From BP-464 sp963825415 (GTDB lineage Bacteria > Actinomycetota > Thermoleophilia > Solirubrobacterales > Solirubrobacteraceae), in contig CAWGTD010000003.1 of NCBI GenBank assembly GCA_963825415.1, positions 558,001-622,000 of the forward strand: a DNA stretch of 64,000 nt. The letters run 5' to 3'. Numbering within the stretch: the first letter of the stretch is position 1; the number at the start of each line of letters is the position of its first letter. Made by a program: the position numbers and the translations under genes. Positions 36,508 to 45,460 of this stretch are shown here, one piece after another. The notes beneath the pieces are model-generated. The model did no database searches, was not told the DNA's origin, and saw only the letters and a program-made list of their open reading frames with translations.

Positions 36508-37330
36508 AGATCCACTACGTCGACGACCGACCCGCCCACCCGGCCCGCCGGTGTGGTTCATGCACGGCGAGCCGACCTACAGCTTCCTGTGGCGCAAGGT
36601 GATCCCGCCGGTGCGCGACGCGGGCTTTCGCTGCATCGCTCCCGACATGGCCGGCTTCGGCGGCTCCGACAAGCCGACCGACATCGGCTGGTACTCCTAC
36701 GACCGCCACGTCGAGGTCATGGGCGAACTGCTCGAGCAGCTCGACCTGCACGACGCGACGATGGTCGTCCACGACTGGGGCGGGCCGATCGGGATCCGCC
36801 TGTTCGTCGAGCACCCCGAGCGGTTCGACCGCCTGGTCGTCCTCGACACCGGGCTGTTCACCGGCCACCAGCGCATGAGCGACGCGTGGACGATGTTCCG
36901 CGACTTCGTCGAGCGCACGGAGGACCTGCCGATCTCGATGCTCGTCCGCAACGCATGCGCGCGCGGGATGGACGACGAGACCGCCGCGCAGTACGACGCT
37001 CCCTATCCCGATGCGGCCTCGAAGGCGGGCGCGCGCGCCTTCCCGCTGATGATCCCCCTGACGCCCGACGCGCCCGGGGCGCAGGCCGGCCAGCGCGTGC
37101 TCGAGGCGCTGCGCGCCGACGAGCGGCCGGTGCTGATGCTGTGGGCCGACTCAGACCCGATCCTCACCGTCAAGACGGGGCGGCGATTCGCCGAGGCGAT
37201 CGGCTACGACCCCGAGGAGATCGTGATCATCGAGAACGCCTCGCACTTCCTCCAGGAGGACGCAGGCGAGGAGATCGGGCAGCGGATCGGCGAGTGGCTG
37301 GTCGCCGCGCGCCCGACGCCTACGGTGTGA
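36480..37330 (+). CDS. Haloalkane dehalogenase-like alpha/beta hydrolase (frameshift near N-terminus)
   Basis: Alpha/beta hydrolase of about 283 residues. Start ATG at 36480 gives MAERDVAGLKIHYVDD. The frame then breaks by one missing base near 36530 and continues PPGPPVWFMHGEPTYSFLWR. The nucleophile elbow is VVHDWGGPIGIR (Asp rather than Ser, as in dehalogenases), the acid is in LMLWADSDPIL and the His in NASHFLQEDAGE. The HGEP oxyanion motif also fits haloalkane dehalogenase. It overlaps the ppa end by 28 bases, so coupling is likely. Actual substrate unknown. Confidence 0.8.
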
Positions 37331-38201
37331 GCTGCTTGGCTGGATCGCCGGGTTCGAGGCCCGGCTCGGAGCGCGCGGCGCGCAGCTCGTAGGCCCGGCG
37401 CGCGTTCGGGTCGGCCTCCGACAGCACGCGATCGACCTTCAACGCGCGGCCGAACGCCTCGCGGCCGCGCCGGGGCATGAGGCCGAACAGGGCATTGATC
37501 GGGCCGATCGACTTCGGCACGTACACGTCGAAGCGCGGGAAGCGCAGCGCCTCGACGATCGCGTCGGCGACATCCTCGGGATTGACGTTCTTGACCCCGC
37601 GGGCCTGCTGGAGGCCGGCGGCCAGCTCGGTGTTGACGATGCCGGGCATGACGCAGGAGACCTCGATCGGCGTCTCGCGCACCTCGGCGCGGACCGCCTC
37701 GCTGACGCCGACGACGAAGTGCTTGGTGCCGCAGTACGTCGCGCCGCCAGGGAAGCCCGCCTTGCCGGCGCTCGATGCGATGTTGACCAGGTGACCGGTG
37801 CCGCGCTGCAGAAAGCGTGGGAGCGCCTCCTTCATGCCGAACATGACGCCGTGGACGTTGATGTCCACCTGCCGCTGGGTGGTGCGGTCGTCCTCGTCGA
37901 GGAACGTGCCGAGCTGCATGATCCCCGCGTTGTTGACCAGGACGTCGAGGGGACCGAGCTTCTCCTCGACGTCGTCGAGGAACGCGGCGAACGACTCGCG
38001 GGTTGTCACGTCGAGCTCGAACGCCTCGGCGCCGGGGCCCAGCGCCTCTGCCGTCGCCTTGGCGGCCGCGACATCGAGGTCGCCGATGCCCACCTTCATG
38101 CCCTGACGCAGCATGGCCTGGGCGGTGGCCCGACCGATGCCGCGCGCTCCTCCGGTAACCGCTGCCACGCGCCCGGTCAAAATCCGCGCTTGCTTCGCCA
38201 C
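37320..38201 (-). CDS. Short-chain dehydrogenase/reductase
   Basis: A 293-residue SDR with the NAD(P) motif TGGARGIGRATAQAM, LVNNAGIMQLG, catalytic Ser in VNIASSAGKAGF and the Tyr-Lys pair in TYCGTKHFVVG. The acidic GDLD after beta-2 favours NAD over NADP. A C-terminal tail of about 40 residues is longer than classical SDRs. The GTG start is 7 bases from a TACGGT hexamer (minus strand). Confidence 0.93.
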   Translation of the reverse strand: MAKQARILTGRVAAVTGGARGIGRATAQAMLRQGMKVGIGDLDVAAAKATAEALGPGAEAFELDVTTRESFAAFLDDVEEKLGPLDVLVNNAGIMQLGTFLDEDDRTTQRQVDINVHGVMFGMKEALPRFLQRGTGHLVNIASSAGKAGFPGGATYCGTKHFVVGVSEAVRAEVRETPIEVSCVMPGIVNTELAAGLQQARGVKNVNPEDVADAIVEALRFPRFDVYVPKSIGPINALFGLMPRRGREAFGRALKVDRVLSEADPNARRAYELRAARSEPGLEPGDPAKQLTP

Positions 38202-38208
38202 GCCGCGA

Positions 38209-38218
38209 ACCGTAGCGT
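38209..38218. promoter_or_regulatory. Overlapping divergent -10 elements of SDR and cation exchanger
   Basis: TACGGT on the minus strand (complement of 38209-38214) is 7 bases before the SDR start, and TAGCGT on the plus strand (38213-38218) is 8 bases before the exchanger GTG. They share TA at 38213-38214. No Shine-Dalgarno sequence is present on either side, so both transcripts should be leaderless. Confidence 0.5.
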
Positions 38219-38226
38219 GGCGCACC

Positions 38227-39273
38227 GTGTCCAGTGCCGCCCTGGTAGTGATCTTCCTGGCGTCCGCGGCGGCCATCTGGGTGGCCGGCATCGCGCTGGC
38301 CTCCACTGTGGACACTTTGGACGGCCGCTTCGGCTGGGGCGACGACGTCGGTGGGGCCGTGATCCTCGGCATCGTCACGAGCCTGCCGGAGATCGCGATC
38401 GTCACCAGCGCGGCGGCCGGGGGCGAGCTGGAGCTCGCGATCGGCAACATCCTGGGCGGGATCGCAATCCAGACGGTCGTGCTCGCGCTCCTCGACTGGC
38501 GCTCTCCGAGCGACCAGCCGCTGACCTCGGCGGCCGGATCGATGGTGCTCTCGCTGGAGGCGCTGACGGTCGTCGGCGTCGTCACCTTCGCCCTGATGGG
38601 CACGCAGCTGGACCCAGACGTGAGCGTCGCGGGGCTCAGCCCGGTGTCGGTGATCATCCTGCTGACCTGGATCGCCGGTCTCGCCGCCGTGCGGCACACC
38701 CACCGCAGCCCGACCTGGGAGGTCCAGCCCACGCCCGACGCGGACCCCGGGCGGCACATGCGCAGTCACCCCAAGCACGAGCCGCGCGACCGCTACGGCG
38801 AGCGCTCGACCCGCTACGTGATCGCGATCACCATCCTGGGCGCCCTCGTCACGCTGGGTGCCGGCGTCGCCATCGAGCAGTCGGGCAGCGAGCTGGCGGG
38901 CCGTGCGGGCATCGAGGGCGCGATCTTCGGCGCCACTTTCCTTGCCGCCGCGACCGCGCTGCCGGAGGTCTCCACCGGCCTGGCCGCAATCCGCGACGGG
39001 CACCACCAGCTGGCGATCAGCGACATCTTCGGCGGCAACGCGTTCCTGCCGGTCCTGTTCGTGCTCGCCGACCTGGTCGCCGGCGAGCCCGCCCTGCCGC
39101 GGGCCAGCGGCACCGACCTCTGGCTGGCGGCACTCGGCGTGGTGGTCAGCGCGATCTACGCGGTGGGAGTGATCCTGCGCCCGCAGCGTGACCGATGGGG
39201 CATGGGCCTCGACTCGCGGCTGGTGATCTTCGTCTACATCGTCGGCATCGCCGGGCTGGTGCTGGTCGAGTGA
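38227..39273 (+). CDS. CaCA-family sodium/calcium exchanger-like membrane protein
   Basis: A 348-residue protein with two homologous five-helix halves. The alpha repeats are GIVTSLPEIAIVTSAAAGGE with GNILGG, and GATFLAAATALPEVSTGL with SDIFGGNAF. The acidic residue in LPE is the cation-binding site. A basic, His-rich loop (RHMRSHPKHEPRDRYGERS) divides the halves on the cytoplasmic side. Start GTG at 38227 follows TAGCGT. Confidence 0.9.
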   Translation: MSSAALVVIFLASAAAIWVAGIALASTVDTLDGRFGWGDDVGGAVILGIVTSLPEIAIVTSAAAGGELELAIGNILGGIAIQTVVLALLDWRSPSDQPLTSAAGSMVLSLEALTVVGVVTFALMGTQLDPDVSVAGLSPVSVIILLTWIAGLAAVRHTHRSPTWEVQPTPDADPGRHMRSHPKHEPRDRYGERSTRYVIAITILGALVTLGAGVAIEQSGSELAGRAGIEGAIFGATFLAAATALPEVSTGLAAIRDGHHQLAISDIFGGNAFLPVLFVLADLVAGEPALPRASGTDLWLAALGVVVSAIYAVGVILRPQRDRWGMGLDSRLVIFVYIVGIAGLVLVE

Positions 39274-39296
39274 GCGTCGCTCACGACCTGGGTGAC

Positions 39297-40967
39297 TCAG
39301 TCGTCGTGTGAGGACCGGCCGTTGTCACGGTCCTCACGGTGGCCCGGAGGCACCGTGGTGGGCGTGCCGCCCTGGTGCTCCCACCCGCGGTGGTTGCCCT
39401 GGGTCCAGCCCTTGTGGCGCCCGTTGTCGCCGTCGTGGTCGTCCCCGTTGTCGCCGTGGCGATCGTCCCCGTCGTGCCTGTCGCCCTGATTGGTGCCGCT
39501 ATGGTCGCCGGCCGTCGGTGCCGTGCTCGGCGCCGTGGTCGGTGCCGTGGGAGCGGCGAGACTGGGAGTCGCGCCGCCCGCGGCCGAGCCGCCGCCTCCG
39601 GCGCTCGTGCTCGGGCTGGAGCCCTTGCTGCCGCCATGCGAGACGTTGCCCGACCCGGAGGGGCCAGGTTTGCCCGACCCGGAAGTGCCGGTCTTGCCCG
39701 ACCCGGTGATCGAGTGGGCGCGCACCGGCGCGACGACGTGCTGCTTCCCGCTCGCGGCGATCGAATGCTTGCGGTGCGCGCGAGCCTTGTGGCGTGCCGG
39801 GGCGGCCTTCTTGCGGCGGGCTCCGGAGGTGACGATCGGGGTCGAGATGTGCGTCGGGGATGCCGCGGGCTCGAGCGAGCCCGCAGCGAGCACCGGCGGG
39901 CGGGCGCCCCGTGCGTCGTCGGCGGACTTTTGCAGGGCGGCGTATCCACCGCCGCCCGCGCCGACCGTGACCAGCGCGGCGATCAGGGCCTTGGCGGCGA
40001 TCCCTCCGGTGATCGAGGTCAGGCCGCTGCCGGCGCCCGCGGCAACCACGACGCCGCCGGCGGCTCCGGCCGCTGCGCCGCCGCCGGCCCCGCCTGCCGT
40101 GAGCGCGGCGGTCAGGACGCTGTGCTTGAGCGCCAGCGACGGGACGACCGGAAGAATGATCGCCAGAGCGGCGCGCTGGCTGCGCACCGCTTCGCGGTAC
40201 TCGCTGCACTCGGCGCAGTTGTCGAGATGGCGCCGGAGCGGCGCGCGGCGCAGCGCGCCTCCGCGCATGGTGGAGAGCTGCTCACGGATCTCGCGGCAAT
40301 CGACGCCGCGTGCCTCCTTCCAGCCCATCAACGCCTCACGCGCCTGGAAGACAAGCGCCTTGACCTTCTCGCGACGGACGGCAAGGGCCACCGCGATTTC
40401 GTCGTGCGAGAGCGCCCCGAGCTCGGAGAGGACCAGGGCGGCGCGCTGCTCCTCCGGCAGCCGCGCGAGGTCCGAGAGCAGATCCTGGAGGTCCTGGCGG
40501 CGCTCGACCTCAGCGCCGACGGCAAGGCCCGCCCACTCCGGTTCGGCGACGGAGTCGAGGGCGACGACGGGGCGCCGCGCGCGCAGCAGCGACAAGCAGC
40601 GGTTGCGCGCCACGGCGTAGAGCCAGGGCCGCAGCAGGATGTCGTTGTCGGAGTCGACCAGATGCCGATGAGCGTCGACGAACACCTGCTGGAGGGCGTC
40701 CTCCGCCTCGTGGTGGCCGCCGAGCATGTGGCGACAGAAGGCGAGCAGGTCCGCGTGGTAGCGGTCGTAGACGGTTTCGAAAGCGGCTTCGTCGCCCGCA
40801 CGGATGCGTTCGACAAGACGCTCGTCGGGAACGGCCCGGAGAAAACGACGCGCGCGTCCTCGCGCTGGACTGGCAACTCCTGTCGCCACAACGTAATTAT
40901 CCGCACTAGTCAACCCCGATGTCGTCGGCTGGTCCTCCTTGACCTGTTGAACGCGCGCGGACGCCAT
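39297..40967 (-). CDS. ECF sigma factor fused to zinc-finger and membrane-anchored Asp/His-rich tail
   Basis: A 556-residue protein. Sigma region 2 (about 50-118, ERIRAGDEAAFETVYDRYHA), sigma region 4 (about 160-213, LSHDEIAVALAVRREKVKAL), then an anti-sigma-like zinc motif (Cys224, His247, Cys251, Cys254 in HLDNCAEC), hydrophobic Gly/Ala stretches (about 283-345) and a low-complexity tail rich in Ser, Gly, Asp and His. Fusing an anti-sigma-type zinc finger and membrane segment to a sigma factor implies self-control in cis, known for several actinobacterial ECF groups. Start ATG 40967 has TACCTC 7 bases upstream. Confidence 0.82.
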   Translation of the reverse strand: MASARVQQVKEDQPTTSGLTSADNYVVATGVASPARGRARRFLRAVPDERLVERIRAGDEAAFETVYDRYHADLLAFCRHMLGGHHEAEDALQQVFVDAHRHLVDSDNDILLRPWLYAVARNRCLSLLRARRPVVALDSVAEPEWAGLAVGAEVERRQDLQDLLSDLARLPEEQRAALVLSELGALSHDEIAVALAVRREKVKALVFQAREALMGWKEARGVDCREIREQLSTMRGGALRRAPLRRHLDNCAECSEYREAVRSQRAALAIILPVVPSLALKHSVLTAALTAGGAGGGAAAGAAGGVVVAAGAGSGLTSITGGIAAKALIAALVTVGAGGGGYAALQKSADDARGARPPVLAAGSLEPAASPTHISTPIVTSGARRKKAAPARHKARAHRKHSIAASGKQHVVAPVRAHSITGSGKTGTSGSGKPGPSGSGNVSHGGSKGSSPSTSAGGGGSAAGGATPSLAAPTAPTTAPSTAPTAGDHSGTNQGDRHDGDDRHGDNGDDHDGDNGRHKGWTQGNHRGWEHQGGTPTTVPPGHREDRDNGRSSHDD

Positions 40968-41132
40968 GGGTTGGGAGGTATTCCCCGTACCGACCAACTT
41001 CAGCGCCCCCCTCACGTTTTCCTCATGCACGCGCCGTCCGGACGGGCGGCTTCGCGAGGGGTCGGCACCTCCCCCGGGTCGGCCCCTCGCACGCGTTGGG
41101 CCGTCGCGACGCCTGGGTAGGGTTCCGACCCG
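40968..41132. other. Divergent intergenic region between ECF sigma gene and hydrolase
   Basis: 165 bases without a gene, carrying the promoters of two divergent units. It holds TAGGGT at 41118-41123 for the hydrolase. A minus-strand GGAAAAC near 41012-41018 could be an ECF-type -35 (GGAAC-like) for autoregulation, but its distance to the TACCTC -10 candidate is about 30 bases, too long, so this is weak. Confidence 0.35.
41118..41123 (+). promoter_or_regulatory. Candidate leaderless -10 element
   Basis: TAGGGT lies 9 bases before the ATG at 41133, the same hexamer and spacing as upstream of csrA. No Shine-Dalgarno sequence. Confidence 0.5.
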
Positions 41133-41963
41133 ATGCCCACCTTCATCCACGAGGGCCAGCGGCTCGCCTACACCTCCTACGGCGAGGGACCGCGGGTTTG
41201 TGTCCTCATCCACGGCCTGCTGCTGTCCCAGCGCATGCACATCCCGCTGGCCAAGGCGCTCGCCGAGCGCGGCAACAGGGTGATCACGATCGATCTGCTC
41301 GGCCACGGCAAGTCCGACCGGCCGCGCGACATGTGGCGCTACTCGATGACCGCCTTCGGCGAGCAGGTGATCGGCCTCCTCGACCACCTGGAGATCGACG
41401 AAGCCGTGCTCCTCGGGACCTCGCTGGGCGCGAACGTCACGCTCGAGGCCGAGGTCGCGGCGCCCGAGCGCATCCGTGGCATGGTCATCGAGATGCCGGT
41501 GCTCGACAACGCGCTGCTCGGTTGCGCGCTGGCGTTCGCGCCCCTTCTGTTCGCGCTGACGATCGGCGAGCCCGTCATGCGCGGCGTCTCGTGGCTGACG
41601 CGCGCGATCCCCGACGGCCGCGGGCCGTTCTTCGCGCAGGTGGGGCTCGACACCGTCCGGCAGGATCCGGGGCCCAGCGCAGCGGTCCTTCAAGGCCTGT
41701 TCTTCGGCCGCGTGGCCCCGCACCGCGCAATCCGGCGGCGGATGGAGGCGCCGGCGCTGGTGATCGGGCACCGCCGCGACCCCGTCCACCCGTTCAGCGA
41801 CACCGGCATGCTCGTCGACGAGCTGCCCAACGGACGCATGCTCGAGGCCAACTCGATCGTCGAGTTGCGCTTCTCGCCCGAGCGGCTGACCGGCGAGATC
41901 GCCGCGTTCCTCGACGAGTGCTGGCGCCCCCGCGGTCGCGGTCGGCGCCAGACCGCCGCGTAG
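41133..41963 (+). CDS. Alpha/beta hydrolase
   Basis: A 276-residue serine hydrolase: oxyanion region VLIHGLLLSQRMH, TIDLLGHGKSDRP, nucleophile elbow LLGTSLGANVTL (Ser in GTSLG) and an acid in IGHRRDPVHPF. The usual terminal His is not clear; the C-terminal NSIVELRFSPERL lacks an obvious H, so the catalytic His may be displaced to the DPVHPF site. Substrate unknown. Confidence 0.85.
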   Translation: MPTFIHEGQRLAYTSYGEGPRVCVLIHGLLLSQRMHIPLAKALAERGNRVITIDLLGHGKSDRPRDMWRYSMTAFGEQVIGLLDHLEIDEAVLLGTSLGANVTLEAEVAAPERIRGMVIEMPVLDNALLGCALAFAPLLFALTIGEPVMRGVSWLTRAIPDGRGPFFAQVGLDTVRQDPGPSAAVLQGLFFGRVAPHRAIRRRMEAPALVIGHRRDPVHPFSDTGMLVDELPNGRMLEANSIVELRFSPERLTGEIAAFLDECWRPRGRGRRQTAA

Positions 41964-41993
41964 TCGATGGTCTCGGCTGTCTAGGCTGTCTGC

Positions 41994-42703
41994 GTGGCCA
42001 GCAGGCAGGAGGAGAAGGAGAAGCGGCGCCAGGAGCGCATGGCCGTCGAGCAGCAGGCTGCCTCGGCGAAGGCGCGCACCCGCCGCATCCAGGCCGCGCT
42101 CGCGGCGATCCTCGTCATCGGCGTGGTCGTCGGCGTGGTCATCGCGCGTGACCGGCGGCAGCGACGACGGTGCGGGCGGACGCCCACGGGCCGACCGGCC
42201 CGGCCGTCTCGATCCCGCCCGCCAAGGAGAAGGACCTCAACAAGGCGGCCAAGAACGCGGGCTGCGTGCTGGTCAACCCGCCGATCGAGGGTCGCAGCCA
42301 CACGACCGACGACGTGACCTACCGCAGCCAGCCGCCGACCTCGGGCGACCACAACCCCGAGCCGTCGCTCGACGGCATCTACAACCCCGGGCAGAGCCCG
42401 GAGCCCGAGCACTTCGTGCATTCACTCGAGCACGGCCGCATCGAGTTCCAGTACAAGCCCGGCACGCCCAAGAACGAGATCGCCCAGCTCGAGACGCTGT
42501 TCAGCGAGAAGCTCAACGGCAAGGCCGGCTACAAGACGCTGCTCTTCGAGAACAACACGAAGATGACCTACGCGGTCGCAGCCACCGCCTGGGGCCACCT
42601 GGTCGGCTGCCCGAAGTTCTCCGACGGCGTCTTCGACGTGCTGCGCGACTTCCGCGTCAAGTGGGTCGACCAGGGCCCGGAGATCATCCCGCCGACTAAC
42701 TAG
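41994..42703 (+). CDS. DUF3105 membrane-anchored extracytoplasmic protein (frameshifts)
   Basis: An N-terminal charged coiled-coil (EEKEKRRQERMAVEQQAASA), one TM helix (ALAAILVIGVVVGVVIA) and the DUF3105 domain with VTYRSQPPTSGDHNPEP and the HSLEHGRIEFQY motif, plus two Cys. The domain is in another frame from the TM part. Two extra bases, near 42147 and 42178, join VVIA to VTGGSDDGAG and then DAHGPTGPAV. DUF3105 function is unknown. The GTG has TAGGCT 6 bases upstream. Confidence 0.82.
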
Positions 42704-42777
42704 TCGGCGGCGCGGCCGGCCTGCAACGTCGCACCCGGGGCCGAAACAGCCGGTTTGCAACCGTGTTGGGGATGGCG

Positions 42778-44496
42778 ATGCGTCGTCCCCACGCCGCCCT
42801 CGGCCTCGCGCTGCTCATCCTGGCGCCGGGCACGTCGGCACACGCAGCCACCGCCCCTCGCGTGGCGGAGTTCACGCTTGGCGTCCACGCCAAGGCGCCC
42901 CTCGGCGCCCGCGAAGCCGGCGCGGCGCGGCGCGTGACCACGGGCGTGCTGCAGCCGGGGCGCCGGTTCGACCTGCTGGGCCTGCGCTGGCGCGGCCCGG
43001 TCGCCGCGCGTGACGCCCGGGTGCAGGTCCGCGTCGGAGGGCGCTGGCTGAAGTGGGTGCCGCTCGCCGCCGCCGACGACCACGGCCCCGACGATGCCGG
43101 GGCGACGCACGGGACAGACCCGGTGTGGGCGGGCGGCGCCGACGCGCTGCGGCTCTCGTTCCGCGGCAGGCCGCGGCATCTGCGGCTGCATTTCGTCCGC
43201 GTGACCCATCGGCCGCAACTCCACCGGCGGGCACATGCCGCCCAGGCGGGTGCGCCGCCGATCATCTACCCGCGCGACGCCTGGGATCCGGGCGACCAGT
43301 GCCGCCCGCGAACCTCGCCGGAGTTCGGGACGGTCGAGTTCGCGTTCGTCCATCACACGGTGTCCGCCAACTCCTATGGCCGCGACGAATCTCCGGCGAT
43401 GGTGCTTGCGATCTGCCGCTATCACCGCAACAGCAACGGCTGGAACGACATTGGCTACAACTTCCTCGTCGACAAGTACGGCCAGCTGTTCGAGGGCCGT
43501 GCCGGCGGGATCGACCAGCCGGTGGTGGGCGCGCAGGCCCAGGGCTGGAACGACCAGTCCACGAGCATCTCGAACATCGGGACCTACAGCTCGGTGCCGG
43601 CCAGCGCCGAGGCCGTCGACGCGATGGCCAACCTCCTGGCGTGGAAGCTCCCGCTGGAGGGCGTGCCCGTGACGGGCACCGTCACGCTCAGGTCGGGCGG
43701 CGGCAGCCTCAACCGCTACCCGAGCGGCAGCGAGGTGCCCTTCCAGCGCATCTCCGGGCACCGCGACGGCGGCAAGACCGAGTGCCCGGGCGGGGCGCTC
43801 TACGCCCAGCTACCGGACATCCGGGCGCTGGCGGCGGAGCGCGCGCCGGAGTTCGCCGCGCCCCCGCCGCCGACCGACGCCGGGGCCGTGACGATCAACG
43901 CCGTCGCGACGCAACTCCTCTATCCCCAGCCCGCCGAGCTGAGCGGCACGCTGACCGGCGGCGGTCGGGTGTCGATCCAGGTGCAGTCCGGCGGGCGGTT
44001 CGTGACGATCGCGCGCGCCGACCCCGGCGGCGACGGCTCGTGGGCGGCCAGCCTGCGGCTGTCCAGCGGGCACCTGCTCCGCGCGCTGCAGGTTCTTCCG
44101 GACGGGCGCGCCGGCGCCGCGTCGGAGCCCGTCCGCGTCACGGTGCAGCCCAAGATCAAGGCGCGCGCCCGATCGCGCGTGCTCGCCGGGCGATCGCTGA
44201 CGCTGGCCGGCGAGATCGGCCCGTACAAGAGCTCGCTCTCGCTCTCGCTCGCGATCCAGCGCGGCACGCGCTACGTGGTCGTCTCCCGGCGCGGCCTGCC
44301 CGCGCGCCGCGGGGCGTTCCGCACGCCGGTCCGGTTGCGCCGGCCCGGGCTCTACCGCCTCCACGTCCGCTTCGCGGGCGACGCGGGCGCGCTGCCCGCG
44401 TCCGCCGACGTCTACGTGCGCGCCGTGCGCACCCGCGCCGGCCTGCAGGCTCCGCGGCGGGGGGTCAACGGGGGGTCGGTGGCCCCGCAGGGATGA
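42778..44496 (+). CDS. Secreted N-acetylmuramoyl-L-alanine amidase (PGRP/amidase-2) with Ig-like repeats
   Basis: Exported peptidoglycan hydrolase of about 572 residues. Signal peptide (MRRPHAALGLALLILAPGTS...), a beta domain (about 30-155), then the amidase-2/PGRP domain (about 170-365) with zinc ligands in EFAFVHHTVSANSY and RISGHRDGGKTECPGG. This is followed by two beta-sandwich segments resembling bacterial Ig-like or surface-binding repeats. It cleaves the bond between MurNAc and L-Ala. Start ATG 42778 was chosen for the clean signal peptide; ATG 42772 and GTG 42763 are alternatives. Confidence 0.9.
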   Translation: MRRPHAALGLALLILAPGTSAHAATAPRVAEFTLGVHAKAPLGAREAGAARRVTTGVLQPGRRFDLLGLRWRGPVAARDARVQVRVGGRWLKWVPLAAADDHGPDDAGATHGTDPVWAGGADALRLSFRGRPRHLRLHFVRVTHRPQLHRRAHAAQAGAPPIIYPRDAWDPGDQCRPRTSPEFGTVEFAFVHHTVSANSYGRDESPAMVLAICRYHRNSNGWNDIGYNFLVDKYGQLFEGRAGGIDQPVVGAQAQGWNDQSTSISNIGTYSSVPASAEAVDAMANLLAWKLPLEGVPVTGTVTLRSGGGSLNRYPSGSEVPFQRISGHRDGGKTECPGGALYAQLPDIRALAAERAPEFAAPPPPTDAGAVTINAVATQLLYPQPAELSGTLTGGGRVSIQVQSGGRFVTIARADPGGDGSWAASLRLSSGHLLRALQVLPDGRAGAASEPVRVTVQPKIKARARSRVLAGRSLTLAGEIGPYKSSLSLSLAIQRGTRYVVVSRRGLPARRGAFRTPVRLRRPGLYRLHVRFAGDAGALPASADVYVRAVRTRAGLQAPRRGVNGGSVAPQG

Positions 44497-45460
44497 CGAT
44501 GTCGCGGCCGGTCGGCCGCAGCTCGGAGTCGAGCTCGAGCTGCCAGAAGTAGCGCGTGAAGGTCGTGCCCGCCCGGAACTCGCCGACGTGGGGCTCGACA
44601 TCCTCACCATGAGCCATCCGCACGATCAGCTCGGGGTAGGTGCGGCCCGGCAGCGCGGCGTACATCGGGCCCGGGAAGGCCCCGCCGAACCGCGTGTTGA
44701 CGTCGGTGATGCCCAGGCCGGTCTCGCGGTCGCGGAACGCCTGCACCGTGCACGGGCCGCGGACGCCGAGCGCTTCCATGACCCGGCGGCCGAGGTCGAC
44801 CAGCTCGGGGTCGTCGACGACCGTCCCCTTGATCGACTCGCCGCCGCGCGACTCGATCATCGTCCGCGGGATCACGTTCAGGCAGCGTCCGGTCGGGTCG
44901 CCCAGACAGTCCATCGAGAACTCCGGGCCGTCCATCAGGCGCTGCACCATCACCGGCTCGTCGACGTACTCGCAGAAGAACGCCGCCTCGCGCGCGTCGC
45001 GTGCGGAGTGGATCGAGCGCGCGCCCGAGCCGCGCCGGGGCTTGACCATCACCGGATAGGACGCGGGCTGCTCGCCCGGGAGCACCGTGTCGGGCGAGGG
45101 CAGGCCGAGCCGCTCGAGCAGCTGGTGAGTCTCGTACTTGTCGTAGGTGGCGCGGGCGATCTCGGGGTCGGGCACCAGCGCCGGCAGCGCGCCCTCGGCG
45201 CGCGCGACGGCCAGGATCTCGATGTCGAGGTCGGTGAGCGGCACCACCGCGCCGACGTCGTGGCGCTCGACCAGCTCGGCGAGGAACGGGACGTAGCCGG
45301 GCTCGTCGACGCGCGGGGGCGCGTAGCGGTGGGTCGCGGCGTACTGCGCCGGCGCCAGCGGGCTGGGATCGACCGCCACGACGGGTGCGTGGGCGGCGAA
45401 CGCGCTGACGATGTCGTAGCGCTTTCCGACGCCCGTGAGAAGCACCGCGGAGCCGCTCAT
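44465..45460 (-). CDS. ATP-grasp ligase, carbamoyl-phosphate-synthase-like
   Basis: A 331-residue ATP-grasp protein. An N-terminal Rossmann-type domain (MSGSAVLLTGVGKRYDIVSA) precedes the ATP-grasp core: YPVMVKPRRGSGARSIHSAR (glycine-rich loop), EPVMVQRLMDGPEFSMDCLG and LGITDVNTRFGGAFP (metal-binding Asn/Glu-type motif). Such proteins attach amino acids or carbamoyl groups to sugars or peptides; the target is probably a surface polysaccharide precursor, given its neighbours. Overlaps the sugar transferase stop region by 4 bases (ATGA). Confidence 0.85.
   Translation of the reverse strand: MSGSAVLLTGVGKRYDIVSAFAAHAPVVAVDPSPLAPAQYAATHRYAPPRVDEPGYVPFLAELVERHDVGAVVPLTDLDIEILAVARAEGALPALVPDPEIARATYDKYETHQLLERLGLPSPDTVLPGEQPASYPVMVKPRRGSGARSIHSARDAREAAFFCEYVDEPVMVQRLMDGPEFSMDCLGDPTGRCLNVIPRTMIESRGGESIKGTVVDDPELVDLGRRVMEALGVRGPCTVQAFRDRETGLGITDVNTRFGGAFPGPMYAALPGRTYPELIVRMAHGEDVEPHVGEFRAGTTFTRYFWQLELDSELRPTGRDIVIPAGPPTPR

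Noticed and set aside
39274..39900. Plus-strand repeat-like coding opposite the ECF sigma tail
   Set aside because: Antisense of the Asp/His/Gly-rich tail; repeats reflect the tail's composition.
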